A DNA stretch of 64,000 nucleotides from Oceanimonas pelagia (GTDB taxonomy: Bacteria; Pseudomonadota; Gammaproteobacteria; Enterobacterales; Aeromonadaceae): contig NZ_CP118224.1 of the NCBI RefSeq assembly GCF_030849025.1, positions 170,001-234,000 on the forward strand, in the 5' to 3' direction. Below are positions 23,150 through 33,649 of the stretch, piece by piece (the stretch's first letter is position 1; the number at the start of each line of letters is the position of its first letter). Below the pieces are notes generated by a model. The model was given only the letters and a program-made list of their open reading frames with translations, had not been told where the DNA came from and ran no database searches. Both the position numbers and the translations under genes were made by a program.

Positions 23150-23581
23150 ATGAATACGGTTTCACTTGAACAGGCACTGGCAATCACTCAGGGCGCGCTG
23201 CAACGAGGCAAGGAAATGTCGGCGGCGCCACTGACCGTGGCGGTGCTCGACAGTGCCGGAGTGCTGGTGTCGCTGCAGCGGGAAGATACCGCCAGCTTGA
23301 TGCGTCCCGATATCGCCATTGCCAAGGCCTGGGGCTCCATTGCGCTGGGCCGCAGCTCCCGTGGTCTGGCAGAAATGGCGGCAGCCCGGCCGGGCTTTAT
23401 GCAGTCGCTCAACACCCTGGGTGAAGGCAAAATTCTGCCCGCACCGGGTGGTGTGCTGATCCGCGATGAAAACAATCTGATCATCGGTGCCGTGGGCATC
23501 ACAGGTGACCTGTCCGATGTGGACGAGGCCTGTGCCGTGGCCGGCATCGAAAAGGTGGGCCTGAAGGCCGACTGCAGCTAA
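23150..23581 (+). CDS. GlcG/HbpS family protein
   Basis: The 143-aa single-domain protein shows the family pattern: VAVLDSAGVLVSLQREDTA, then a segment beginning RPDIAIAKAWGSIALGRSSR, and PAPGGVLIRDENNLIIGAVG. HbpS of Streptomyces binds haem and signals redox stress; GlcG-type members sit in catabolic operons with unclear roles. There is no signal peptide, so it is cytoplasmic. A GTATAC palindrome shared with purine promoters lies upstream, suggesting a link to purine use. RBS AGGGAG is 11 nt before the ATG. Confidence 0.8.
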   Translation: MNTVSLEQALAITQGALQRGKEMSAAPLTVAVLDSAGVLVSLQREDTASLMRPDIAIAKAWGSIALGRSSRGLAEMAAARPGFMQSLNTLGEGKILPAPGGVLIRDENNLIIGAVGITGDLSDVDEACAVAGIEKVGLKADCS

Positions 23582-23643
23582 CCGGCATTGTTGTACCAAC
23601 CTGTTGTTTTGGTCGAGGGGTAACCTTGGTTACTCTTTTTTCG

Positions 23644-23670
23644 CGCTCACCTGTGGTGGGCGTTTTTTTT
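23644..23670 (+). terminator. Terminator after the HbpS-like gene
   Basis: CGCTCACC and GGTGGGCG pair (one G-T) over a 3-nt loop, followed by eight T residues. Confidence 0.82.
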
Positions 23671-23745
23671 ATGCATTTCGGCCGGATTCCGGTATGGTTG
23701 GCAAAAAACACAGCCACCCGGTGTGGCCGGAGCCTAAAAACAAGC

Positions 23746-24366
23746 ATGTCACGGATAAGAGCCAAAAACGAAGAAAAGATCATACGCGCCGCCAGCCGGG
23801 TGTTTGCCGAGCATGGCTACGCCGCCACCAAGACCGCCGATATCGCCAAACTGGCGCAGTTGCCCAAGCCCAACATCTATTACTACTTCGGCAGCAAGGA
23901 AAACCTGTACCGGGCGGTGCTGGAGAGCGTGACCGAGCCGCTGCTGGCGGCCTCGGCCCCGTTTGAGGAAAACACGGATCCGGTGGTGGCGCTGACCGCT
24001 TACATTCGCGCCAAGCTGCTGATCTCCCGGGACTACCCCCATGCCTCCAAGGTGTTTGCCAGCGAAATCATGCACGGCGCCCCGCACCTGCCGGAAGACA
24101 TCATCGCCCGCCTGAGTGCGCAGACTCAGGCCCTGAGTGACAAGCTGAGTCACTGGATGGGGCAGGGGCTGATCGCCCGCCTTGAGCCCCGGCACCTGCT
24201 GTTTGCGATCTGGGCCTCCACTCAGACCTACGCCGACTTCAACTGGCAGATCACCATGGCGCTGGGCAAGGAAGAGCTGGACGACGGCGATTTTGATCAG
24301 GCCGCCGAGGTGATCACCCGGCTGGTGATTGAAGGTTGCCGGGTGAGGCCACTGGCCGAGGCCTGA
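23746..24366 (+). CDS. TetR/AcrR family regulator, RutR-like
   Basis: The 206-aa protein has a TetR N-terminal HTH (EEKIIRAASRVFAEHGYAATKTADIAKLA ending NIYYYFGSKENLY, split here) and a C-terminal domain with DYPHASKVFASEIMHGAPHLP typical of RutR, the uracil/thymine-sensing regulator of pyrimidine and purine genes. A RutR-type operator lies at 25899, between the MFS gene and xdhA, so control of purine catabolism is likely. Start chosen at MSRIRAKNEEK; longer readings add non-conserved residues. It converges with the MFS gene (5 nt apart). Confidence 0.8.
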   Translation: MSRIRAKNEEKIIRAASRVFAEHGYAATKTADIAKLAQLPKPNIYYYFGSKENLYRAVLESVTEPLLAASAPFEENTDPVVALTAYIRAKLLISRDYPHASKVFASEIMHGAPHLPEDIIARLSAQTQALSDKLSHWMGQGLIARLEPRHLLFAIWASTQTYADFNWQITMALGKEELDDGDFDQAAEVITRLVIEGCRVRPLAEA

Positions 24367-24371
24367 ACCCG

Positions 24372-25766
24372 CTAGCCGGGCTGATTCTTGGCCTGGTTGC
24401 CCAACTCCCGATCCGGCATGGCAAATCCCAGCAGCAAGCAGATAAGGCCATAGGCCGACAACGAGGCATACACAGATGTCGTCCAGTCGGTGAGCTGCTG
24501 CTGGTACTGCCAGCCCAGCCAGATAACCCCGAGCGTACCGCCCAGGGAGCGGCAGAAGTTCATCAGTGCCAGCCCCGCGCCCAGCTGGTTGGATGGCAGG
24601 GCGTTCTGCACCGCAATGGAGCAGGCTACTATCAGAAAACCGATGCCGATGCCGCCGGCAATCAGGCCGCCATAAAGCCAGATCCCGTTCAGCCACTGGC
24701 CGACCAGCCCCCACAACACCACGCAACCCAACCCCAGCAACAGCCCGCCGGCCCATGGAAAGGGACGGCAATAACCCGCATGGGCGATGCGTTTGCCGCT
24801 GACAAAGGTGCCGGCGGTCACGCTCAGAATAAACCACAGCAACACGCGGCTGGTGTCATCCGGGCTCAGCCCCCGCTGCTGTTCCAGCGCCAGCGGAACA
24901 TACACCAGCAGCCCCAGGCGCACCCCTTCCGACAGCGCCAGCAGCAACACCGCAATGGCCATCAGCCGGTTGCCGAGCAGACGCAGCGGCAGCACCGGGT
25001 GCGGATGGTGCCATTGTTGCACCAGTAACAGCAGGCTGAGCAGGGCGGCGCCGGTCACCAGAGCCGGTTGAAACGGCGCCAGGGCCGGCAGCAGCTCGGC
25101 GGTATGGGTGGACAGACCCCAGCCGGCCCCGGCCAGCAGCAGCAGTATCATGCCTGCATGATCCGGCGTGCTGCGGGCGCCAGCGTGCCCCAGTCCCTGT
25201 AATGCCCGGTAGCTTACCGCCATCGCCAGCAGTCCCAGAGGCAGTTTGAACAGAAACAGCCAGCGCCAGTCAAAGCGGGCTACCAGAAAGGCCCCCAGCA
25301 GTGGCCCGGCGATACTGGACACCGCAAACAGGGTGGAGATCAGCCCCTGGTAGCGGCCCACCTGACGGGGCGGAATCACGTCGGCAATGACCGCGAACGA
25401 CAGCGCGATCAGACCGCCGCCGCCCAGCCCGGTGAGCAGCCGGGTGGTCAGCAGCAGTGGCAGGCTGTCGGTGAGCGCACTGGCCAGAGAGCCGATGGTA
25501 AAGAGCCCAAGAGCGGCGGTCAGGCAGGGACGACGGCCAAAACGATCGCTCAGCCGGCCATACACCGGCATGGTCAGGGTCATGGTAAACAGGTAACCGC
25601 TCACCAGCAGCGGCGCCAGGGCGGGTGCGTCAAAAAGTTGCCCCAGGCGGGAAATGGCCGGCATCAGCAGGGTGATCTCGAGCGCGCCCAGCATGATGGC
25701 CAGGGCCACACCGGCAAACACCAGGTGCGCCTGCCGGCTCTGCCGGTGTGTCTTTGTTTCAGACAT
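24372..25766 (-). CDS. MFS transporter, DHA2 (EmrB/QacA-like) type
   Basis: The 464-aa protein has about 14 membrane segments. The loop 2-3 motif A reads GRLSDRFGRRP, and motif C-like glycine-rich sequence GLGGGGLIALSFAVIADV occurs in segment 5, both typical of drug/proton antiporters. It probably exports a small molecule across the inner membrane. It is divergent from xdhA, and the shared promoter region contains a RutR-like operator, so it may export purine or pyrimidine compounds. ATG 25766 has GGGAG 11 nt upstream; an ATG at 25775 is too close to that site. Confidence 0.8.
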   Translation of the reverse strand: MSETKTHRQSRQAHLVFAGVALAIMLGALEITLLMPAISRLGQLFDAPALAPLLVSGYLFTMTLTMPVYGRLSDRFGRRPCLTAALGLFTIGSLASALTDSLPLLLTTRLLTGLGGGGLIALSFAVIADVIPPRQVGRYQGLISTLFAVSSIAGPLLGAFLVARFDWRWLFLFKLPLGLLAMAVSYRALQGLGHAGARSTPDHAGMILLLLAGAGWGLSTHTAELLPALAPFQPALVTGAALLSLLLLVQQWHHPHPVLPLRLLGNRLMAIAVLLLALSEGVRLGLLVYVPLALEQQRGLSPDDTSRVLLWFILSVTAGTFVSGKRIAHAGYCRPFPWAGGLLLGLGCVVLWGLVGQWLNGIWLYGGLIAGGIGIGFLIVACSIAVQNALPSNQLGAGLALMNFCRSLGGTLGVIWLGWQYQQQLTDWTTSVYASLSAYGLICLLLGFAMPDRELGNQAKNQPG

Positions 25767-25898
25767 GATAAACATTGCTCCCACTACACTTGAAGAAAAG
25801 GCCGCATGCCCGGCTGAGGTAGTGCCTGAAAATTGCATTTACAGCAGGCAGTTAACTATGAAGTGGGCATCAGTCGCAACCCGGGTGTAAATTTTTTG

Positions 25899-25914
25899 TT
25901 GACCGGGAGGTCAG
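25899..25914. promoter_or_regulatory. RutR-like operator between the MFS gene and xdhA
   Basis: TTGACC-GGGA-GGTCAG fits the published RutR consensus TTGACCA-NN-TGGTCAA at 11 of the 12 outer arm positions. It lies 80 nt before xdhA and 130 nt before the divergent MFS gene. The TetR protein at 23746 is the natural candidate to bind it. Confidence 0.65.
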
Positions 25915-25993
25915 ATTTTAATTTAATTAGATGTGAAGATATTAACAACTCATTTGTTCGGCCAGACGCTGTAACCCCTGAAGGAGGCAAGCC

Positions 25994-27431
<1,438 letters not shown>

Positions 27432-27439
<8 letters not shown>

Positions 27440-29831
27440 CAAACCTCAGAACACGCTCACCATCGACGAAATGATGGCGAAGATCAAACAGGAGCTGCAA
27501 ACCGGTGTGGGCCGCAGCGTGCCCCACGACAGCGCTGCCCGGCAGGTATCCGGCGAGGCCCAGTACATAGACGACCGGCTGGAGTTTCCCAACCAGTTGC
27601 ACGTGTACGCCCGGCTGTCCGACAAGGCCCATGCCCGCATCACCAGACTGGATGTGAGCCCCTGTTACGACTTTCCCGGCGTGGCCATTGCCATTACCGC
27701 CGACGATGTGCCCGGCGAGCTGGACATCGGTCCGGTGCTGGCCGGCGATCCGCTGCTGGCCGACGGCAAGGTGGAATATTACGGCCAGCCGGTGCTGGCG
27801 GTGGCTGCCAATGATCTGGAAACCGCGCGCAAGGCCGCCATGGCCGCCATCGTGGAATACGAAGAGCTGCCGGCGGTGCTGTCGGTGGAAGAAGCGCTGG
27901 AGAAAGAGCTGTTTGTCACCGAAAGCCACAAGCAGCAGCGGGGTGACTCTGCCGCCGGCCTGAAAAAGTCCAAACACGTGATTGAAGGCAGCCTGCATAT
28001 CGGCGGTCAGGAGCACTTTTATCTGGAAACCCAGATAAGTTCGGTGGTGCCCACCGAAGACGGCGGCATGATGGTGTTTACCTCCAGCCAGAACCCCACC
28101 GAGGTGCAGAAGCTGGTGGCCAGCGTCCTGGACGTGCCCATGAACAAGGTGGTGATCGACATGCGCCGCATGGGCGGCGGCTTCGGCGGCAAGGAAACCC
28201 AGGCCGCCGGCCCGGCCTGCATTGCCGCCGTGGTGGCCCGCCTCACCGGGCGCCCGGCCAAGATGCGGCTGCCGCGCATGGAAGACATGATGATGACCGG
28301 CAAGCGGCACCCGTTCTACAACCAGTACAAAATCGGCTTTGACGATCATGGCCGCATTCAGGCCGCCGAAATCACAGTGGCGGGCAACTGTGGCTATTCA
28401 CCGGATCTGTCCTCGTCCATCGTCGACCGGGCCATGTTCCATTCCGACAACGCCTATTACCTGGGGGATGCCACCGTCATCGGGCACCGCTGCAAGACCA
28501 ATATCGCCTCCAACACCGCCTACCGCGGCTTTGGCGGCCCCCAGGGGATGATGACCATAGAGCATGTGATGGACGAGATCGCCTCGTACCTGGGCAAGGA
28601 TCCCCTGGAGATCCGCAAGATCAACTTCTATGGCAAGGCCGAGCGTAACGTCACCCATTACCATCAGCCGGTGGAGCACAATATCATTCACGAGCTGGTG
28701 AACGAGCTGGAGCTGTCGTCCGAGTATGCCAAGCGCCGGGAAGAAATCCGGGCCTTTAACGCCAACAGTCCGATTCTGAAAAAGGGCATCGCCATCACCC
28801 CGGTGAAGTTCGGTATTTCCTTTACCGCCACCTTCCTCAACCAGGCCGGGGCGCTGATCCATGTTTATACCGACGGCAGCATCCATCTCAACCATGGTGG
28901 CACCGAGATGGGCCAGGGCCTGAACACCAAGGTGGCCCAGATCGTGGCGGAAGAGTTCCAGGTCGATATCGATCGCATTCAGATCACCGCCACCAACACC
29001 GACAAGGTGCCCAACACCTCGCCCACGGCGGCGTCGAGCGGTACCGATCTGAACGGCAAGGCGGCCCAGAACGCGGCGCGCACCATCAAGCAGCGGCTGA
29101 TCGACTGGGCGGCGGGGCACTTCCAGGTAAGCCCGGAAGAGGTGGTGTTCAAGAACAACTTCGTGCAGATCCGCGATACCCTGATGTCGTTCCCGGAGTT
29201 CGTGCAACTGGCCTATTTCAACCAGGTGTCGCTGTCGAGCACCGGCTTCTACAAGACACCGAAGATCTACTACGACCATGCCACCGGCTCGGGTCGTCCC
29301 TTCTACTACTTTGCCTACGGCGCCGCCTGTGCCGAGGTGGTGGTGGACACCCTGACCGGCGAATACAAGCTGCTGCGCACCGACATACTGCACGACGTGG
29401 GTGACTCCCTGAACCCGGCCATCGACATCGGTCAGGTGGAAGGGGCCTTTATTCAGGGCGCCGGCTGGCTCACCACCGAAGAGCTGGTATGGAACGACCA
29501 GGGCCGGCTGATGACCTCCGGGCCTGCCAGTTACAAGATTCCGGCGGTGGCCGACATGCCGGTGGATTTCCGCGTGAAACTGGTGGAAAACCGCAAGAAC
29601 CCGGAAGACACCGTCTTTCACTCCAAGGCCGTGGGTGAGCCGCCCTTCATGCTGGGCATGTCGGTGTGGTGTGCACTGAAGGACGCCGTGGCCAGCGTGT
29701 CGGGTTACCTGCGTTATCCGCACATCGATGCGCCGGCTACCCCGGAGCGGGTGCTGTGGGCGGTGGAGCAGATGCATGAGCTGGTGGAGCGCAACGAAGC
29801 CGCCAGCGACGAGCCGGTCACCGCCAAGTAA
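27432..29831 (+). CDS. xdhB: Xanthine dehydrogenase large (molybdopterin) subunit
   Basis: The 799-aa molybdopterin-binding subunit carries the active site. Moco-contact motifs include MGGGFGGKETQ, AYRGFGGPQGMM, GGTEMGQGLNTK and GAFIQGAGWLTTEE, and the catalytic Glu is in AVGEPPFMLGMS. The C-terminal fold and length match two-subunit bacterial XdhB proteins. It is translated in overlap with xdhA; xdhC follows 43 nt later. Confidence 0.96.
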
Positions 29832-29874
29832 GCCATCGGCGAACAGGGGCGGTGCGCCGCCCCGGGAGCAACAC

Positions 29875-30699
29875 ATGTTCAAGGACAACTGGATTCAGAC
29901 CCTGGCCGAGCTGGAGCAGAGAGGCGAGCCCTGCGTCATGGTCACTGTGGTGGAGCACAAGGGCTCCACCCCGCGGGACAGCGGCACCAAAATGCTGGTG
30001 ACCGAGTGCGGCTGTTACGCCACCATAGGTGGCGGCCACCTGGAGTACAAGGCGCTTGAGCTGGCGCGGCAGATGCTGGCCAGTGGCGAGCAGCAGATGC
30101 GCATCGAGCGTTTCAACCTGGGTGCCAGCCTGGGCCAGTGCTGTGGCGGCATGGCTACCATCATGCTGGAGCCGGTAGTACGGCCCCGCCATCATCTGGT
30201 GCTGTTTGGCGCCGGTCACGTGGCCAAGGCCCTGGTGCACATACTGGCGACCCTGCCGTTTCGCATCACCTGGGTGGACTCCCGGGCCGAGGAGTTTCCC
30301 GCCACCCTGCCCGAGGGGGTGACCGCTCTGGTGAGTGACGAGCCGGTGGACGAGGTGGACGATCAGCCTGCCGGCAGTTACTACCTGGTGATGACCCACA
30401 ACCATCAGCTGGATCTTGAGCTCTGTGCCCGCATCCTCAAGCGGGGTGATGCCCGCTACTTTGGTGTGATCGGATCCCGTACCAAGCGCAAGCGCTTTGA
30501 CTACCGGCTGAAGGAGCGGGGCTTTGACGACGCCGCCCTGGCCGGCATGATCTGCCCCATCGGCCTGCCCGAGGTGGCCGGCAAGCACCCGGCGGAGATC
30601 GCCGTGTCGGTGGCCGGCCAGCTGATCGCCGCCTACCGGGCCGGTGAGCCGGCCGCGGTGAGCGAGTCGGCCTCCGCCCCCCGGGCCGAGCACGCCTGA
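29875..30699 (+). CDS. xdhC: Xanthine dehydrogenase accessory protein
   Basis: The 274-aa XdhC binds molybdenum cofactor, promotes its sulfuration and inserts it into XdhB. The N-terminal XdhC/CoxI domain has VEHKGSTPRDSGTKML and GGGHLEYKA; the C-terminal Rossmann domain has FGAGHVAKALVHIL and GVIGSRTKRKRF. ATG 29875 is preceded by GGGAGCAAC; the longer upstream reading is spurious. It lies in the xdhABC-guaD operon. Confidence 0.95.
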   Translation: MFKDNWIQTLAELEQRGEPCVMVTVVEHKGSTPRDSGTKMLVTECGCYATIGGGHLEYKALELARQMLASGEQQMRIERFNLGASLGQCCGGMATIMLEPVVRPRHHLVLFGAGHVAKALVHILATLPFRITWVDSRAEEFPATLPEGVTALVSDEPVDEVDDQPAGSYYLVMTHNHQLDLELCARILKRGDARYFGVIGSRTKRKRFDYRLKERGFDDAALAGMICPIGLPEVAGKHPAEIAVSVAGQLIAAYRAGEPAAVSESASAPRAEHA

Positions 30700-30728
30700 T
30701 TTTACTGATTTCAAGGAGACGCGCAGAG

Positions 30729-32048
30729 ATGACGCAACCCGTAGCCTATCGCGCCGCCATGCTTTACAGCCTGGGTGACCCGGTCAGGGTCGGCCTCGAC
30801 AATTCCTTCGTCTGGCATGAAGACGGGATACTGGTGGTGGCCGATGGCCATGTTCAGGACGTGGGTCCGGCCCCCGAGGTGCTGGAGCGGCTGCCCGCCG
30901 GCACACGCGTGGTGACGCTTGAAAACCGGCTGATCACGCCGGGCTTTATCGATACCCATATTCATTTTCCCCAGACCGAGATGATCGCCTCCTACGGCGA
31001 TCAGCTGCTCGACTGGCTCAACAACTACACCTTTCCGGAAGAGCGCAAGTTCGCCGACCGGACTCATGCCAGCAGGGTGGCCGGGTTGTTCCTGGATGAG
31101 CTGCTGCGCAACGGCACCACCACCGCCATGGTGTTCGGCACCGTGCACAAGCAGGCGGTGGATGCCTTTTTTGCCGAATCGGACCGGCGCAACACCCGCA
31201 TGATCGCCGGCAAGGTGATGATGGATCGCCACGCCCCCGAGTTTCTGCTGGATACACCGGCGTCGTCCTACGCCGACAGCCGGGAGCTGATTGAGCGCTG
31301 GCACAACAAGGGCCGCCAGCTCTACGCGGTGACCCCGCGTTTTGCGCCCACCAGCACCGCCGAGCAACTGGCGGTGGCCGGCCGGCTGATGCGTGAATAC
31401 GACGATCTCTACATGCAGACCCACCTGTCGGAAAACCGGCAGGAAATCGAATGGGTCAAGGCGTTGTTTCCCGAGCAGAAGGGCTATCTGGACGTGTACG
31501 ACCACTTTGGCCTGCTCGGCGAGCGTTCGGTGTTCGCCCATGCGGTGCACCTGGAGCAGGAAGAAAGCGAACGCATGGGGGCGACCGACTCGGTGATTTC
31601 CCACTGCCCGACTTCCAACCTGTTTCTGGGCTCCGGACTGTTCGATCTGCCCGCGGCCGAGCGACACCGGATTCGGGTGGGGCTGGGCACCGACGTGGGC
31701 GCCGGCACCAGCTTCTCCATGCTGCAGACCATCAATGAGGCCTACAAGATCCAGCAGTTACAGCAGCACAAGCTGCACCCGATGAAGGCCTTTTATCTGG
31801 CCACGCTGGGCGGGGCCGAGGCGCTGCGTCTGGACGACAGGCTGGGCAACCTGCTGCCGGGCAAGGAGGCCGACTTTCTGGTGCTGGATCTGGCGGCGAC
31901 GCCGCTGATGAGCGCGCGAATACAAAATGCTCAAACCTTGTACGAAAAGCTGTTCGTGCTGATGATGCTGGGGGACGACCGGGCCATTGCCGAAACCTAT
32001 GTTTACGGTGAGTGCCGGCACAGACGTGACCATCCCCAAGCGCAATAA
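30729..32048 (+). CDS. guaD: Guanine deaminase
   Basis: The 439-aa amidohydrolase converts guanine to xanthine, feeding XdhAB. Zinc ligands are visible in DTHIHFPQTEM, the downstream His segments QTHLSEN and FAHAVHLEQEE, and the Asp in GLGTDVGAGTSFSM. Length matches bacterial GuaD of the amidohydrolase type (E. coli 439 aa). AAGGAG precedes the ATG by 9 nt. Last gene of the operon before a strong terminator. Confidence 0.95.
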   Translation: MTQPVAYRAAMLYSLGDPVRVGLDNSFVWHEDGILVVADGHVQDVGPAPEVLERLPAGTRVVTLENRLITPGFIDTHIHFPQTEMIASYGDQLLDWLNNYTFPEERKFADRTHASRVAGLFLDELLRNGTTTAMVFGTVHKQAVDAFFAESDRRNTRMIAGKVMMDRHAPEFLLDTPASSYADSRELIERWHNKGRQLYAVTPRFAPTSTAEQLAVAGRLMREYDDLYMQTHLSENRQEIEWVKALFPEQKGYLDVYDHFGLLGERSVFAHAVHLEQEESERMGATDSVISHCPTSNLFLGSGLFDLPAAERHRIRVGLGTDVGAGTSFSMLQTINEAYKIQQLQQHKLHPMKAFYLATLGGAEALRLDDRLGNLLPGKEADFLVLDLAATPLMSARIQNAQTLYEKLFVLMMLGDDRAIAETYVYGECRHRRDHPQAQ

Positions 32049-32064
32049 GGGCCATTCGAGTATG

Positions 32065-32094
32065 AAAAAACGCCCGGGCCGGGCGTTTTTTGTG
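32065..32094 (+). terminator. xdhABC-guaD terminator
   Basis: AAAAAACGCCCGG / CCGGGCGTTTTTT hairpin with T run, 17 nt after guaD. Confidence 0.9.
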
Positions 32095-32148
32095 TTCAGT
32101 CACAGACTTGGACATTGCGACTGTCCCATTGGCCAAAAGCGCGTTAAA

Positions 32149-32158
32149 TTGTATACGT
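32149..32158 (+). promoter_or_regulatory. GTATAC-centred operator upstream of the GntR/FCD gene
   Basis: TTGTATACGT lies about 85 nt before the regulator start, in its promoter region. It is the reverse complement of the 23053 site and differs at two positions from the perfect palindrome before puuE. It suggests autoregulation. Confidence 0.55.
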
Positions 32159-32242
32159 GATCTGTAACAATTTTTTAACTGGAAATGGCAAGGGTGGTGG
32201 TGCTCACGTCACCGCAGCCAACACCGCAACTGGAAACCAACT

Positions 32243-32977
32243 ATGAGTTCACTCAGTCAACTGGAGCCAAGACCTGTCAAGTCGAGCTCAAATACTCAGG
32301 ACGATATCGTCTACGAACACATTTTCGACGCCATACTGGAACAGCGCCTGGCGCCGGGCACCAAGCTCAGCGAAGAAGCGCTGGGCGAGATTTTCGGTGT
32401 CAGCCGCACCATCATTCGCCGCGCCCTGTTGCGTTTGTCCCACGAGCAGGTGGTGATTATCCGGCCCAACCGGGGCGCCGTGGTAGCCGCGCCCAGCGTG
32501 GAGGAAGCCCGGCAGATCTTTGCCGCCCGCCGCGTGGTGGAGCTGGCGGTGACCGAGCTGGCAGTACTGAATGCAACCCCCGAGAGCCTGGCCCGCATGC
32601 GCGCCATGGTGCAGGAAGAGCAGGACGCCTTCGCCCGGGGCGACCGGGGCACCGGCATACGTCTGTCGGGGGAATTTCACCTGGAGCTGGCGCACATGGC
32701 TAACAACACTCCGCTGCTCAACTTCCAGCGCAGCGTGGTGTCCCAGACCTCGCTGATCATCGCCCAGTACGAAGTCGGCCATCAGGCCCACTGCTCCTTT
32801 AACGAGCACGAGATCCTGCTCAACGCCATCGAGAGTGGCGACAAGGACACGGCGCTGCAGAAGATGACCGAGCACCTGAACCACATTGAGGCCAAGCTCA
32901 ATCTGGACGGCGACTCCGCCTCCACCGATCTGCACGTGGTCTTTTCCGGCGTCGCCAAAAAGCGCCGCGGCCGCTGA
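32243..32977 (+). CDS. GntR family (FCD subfamily) regulator, probably of purine catabolism
   Basis: The 244-aa protein has an N-terminal winged HTH (KLSEEALGEIFGVSRTIIRR) and a C-terminal FCD effector domain. The conserved metal-site residues of FCD proteins are present as EFHLELAHMANN, FNEHEILLNAIESGD and EHLNHIEAKL. It follows xdhABC-guaD but has its own promoter region, with a GTATAC palindrome repeated before puuE and the HbpS-like gene. The effector may be a purine degradation intermediate; this is inference from context. Confidence 0.82.
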   Translation: MSSLSQLEPRPVKSSSNTQDDIVYEHIFDAILEQRLAPGTKLSEEALGEIFGVSRTIIRRALLRLSHEQVVIIRPNRGAVVAAPSVEEARQIFAARRVVELAVTELAVLNATPESLARMRAMVQEEQDAFARGDRGTGIRLSGEFHLELAHMANNTPLLNFQRSVVSQTSLIIAQYEVGHQAHCSFNEHEILLNAIESGDKDTALQKMTEHLNHIEAKLNLDGDSASTDLHVVFSGVAKKRRGR

Positions 32978-33081
32978 ACCCCCGCACAAAACGGCTTTCG
33001 GGGCAGAATCACTTCCGCCCCGGCCTTGCCATGTCCGTGTTTTGCCCGCCCTTGTCTTTTTACCCTCGCTGCTGATTGTCT

Positions 33082-33117
33082 GGTGGTCCAAGTCAAGCCA
33101 TGCAACTGGCGCTACCG
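33082..33117 (+). promoter_or_regulatory. Tandem TauR-type box upstream of tauX
   Basis: TGGTCCAAG (33084) and TGGCGCTAC (33107) are direct repeats with 23 bp between TGG triplets; the second copy reads CAACTGGCGCTACC. MocR-type TauR proteins bind direct repeats of CTGGACYTAA type. Same geometry as six other sites in the window. Confidence 0.7.
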
Positions 33118-33157
33118 GGTCTTGTGCCTTTCCCCCTAATGTTATGAGCATGTAAAC

Positions 33158-33175
33158 GGCCCGGTGTGCCGGGCC
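33158..33175 (+). other. 5' leader hairpin of tauX
   Basis: GGCCCGG and CCGGGCC pair over a 4-nt loop in the likely 5' leader of tauX. No T run follows. A similar GCCCGGTG/CACCGGGC hairpin lies in the tauK leader. Confidence 0.5.
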
Positions 33176-33212
33176 ATGTTCATTGCCACTTGCTGGCCAA
33201 GGGAGAATTGAT

Positions 33213-33611
33213 ATGTCCACTGAAAACAACCAGAAAACCATTGCATTGCTGGAGCAGCTGTTCGCCGCCTTTAACCGCCACGACATTGACGGCGTCATGG
33301 CCTGCATGACCGACGATGTAGTGTTTGAAGGCGCCGCCGGCCCCGAAGCTCACGGCAACCGCTTTGTCGGCGCCGATGCCGTGGCCGCTGCCTTTATCAA
33401 TGTGTGGACCACCATGCCGGATGTGCAGTGGAAAAACACCAGCCACTTTGCAGTGGGTGATCGGGGCGTGTCCCAGTGGACCTTCTGCGCCAGCACCCCG
33501 GACGGCCGTCGCATTGAGGCCGACGGGGTGGATCTGTTCACCCTCAAGGGTGGCAAGCTGGCGCTGAAACAGGCCTTCCGCAAGGATCGTCCGCTGCTGG
33601 ATCCCCAGTAA
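33213..33611 (+). CDS. tauX: Taurine dehydrogenase small subunit (SnoaL/NTF2-like)
   Basis: The 132-aa protein has an NTF2/SnoaL-like fold (ALLEQLFAAFNRHDIDGVMA; VSQWTFCASTPDGRRIEADG). In alphaproteobacteria a SnoaL-type protein is the TauX partner of flavoprotein TauY. Here it precedes such a flavoprotein by 38 nt, and TauR, Xsc and a TRAP system follow. The ATG at 33213 has GGGAG 8 nt upstream. It probably forms a complex with TauY; the role of the small subunit is not understood. Confidence 0.8.
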   Translation: MSTENNQKTIALLEQLFAAFNRHDIDGVMACMTDDVVFEGAAGPEAHGNRFVGADAVAAAFINVWTTMPDVQWKNTSHFAVGDRGVSQWTFCASTPDGRRIEADGVDLFTLKGGKLALKQAFRKDRPLLDPQ

Positions 33612-33649
33612 GCCTCGGCCGTCTCATTCTGCTAACGGGAATCACGAAT

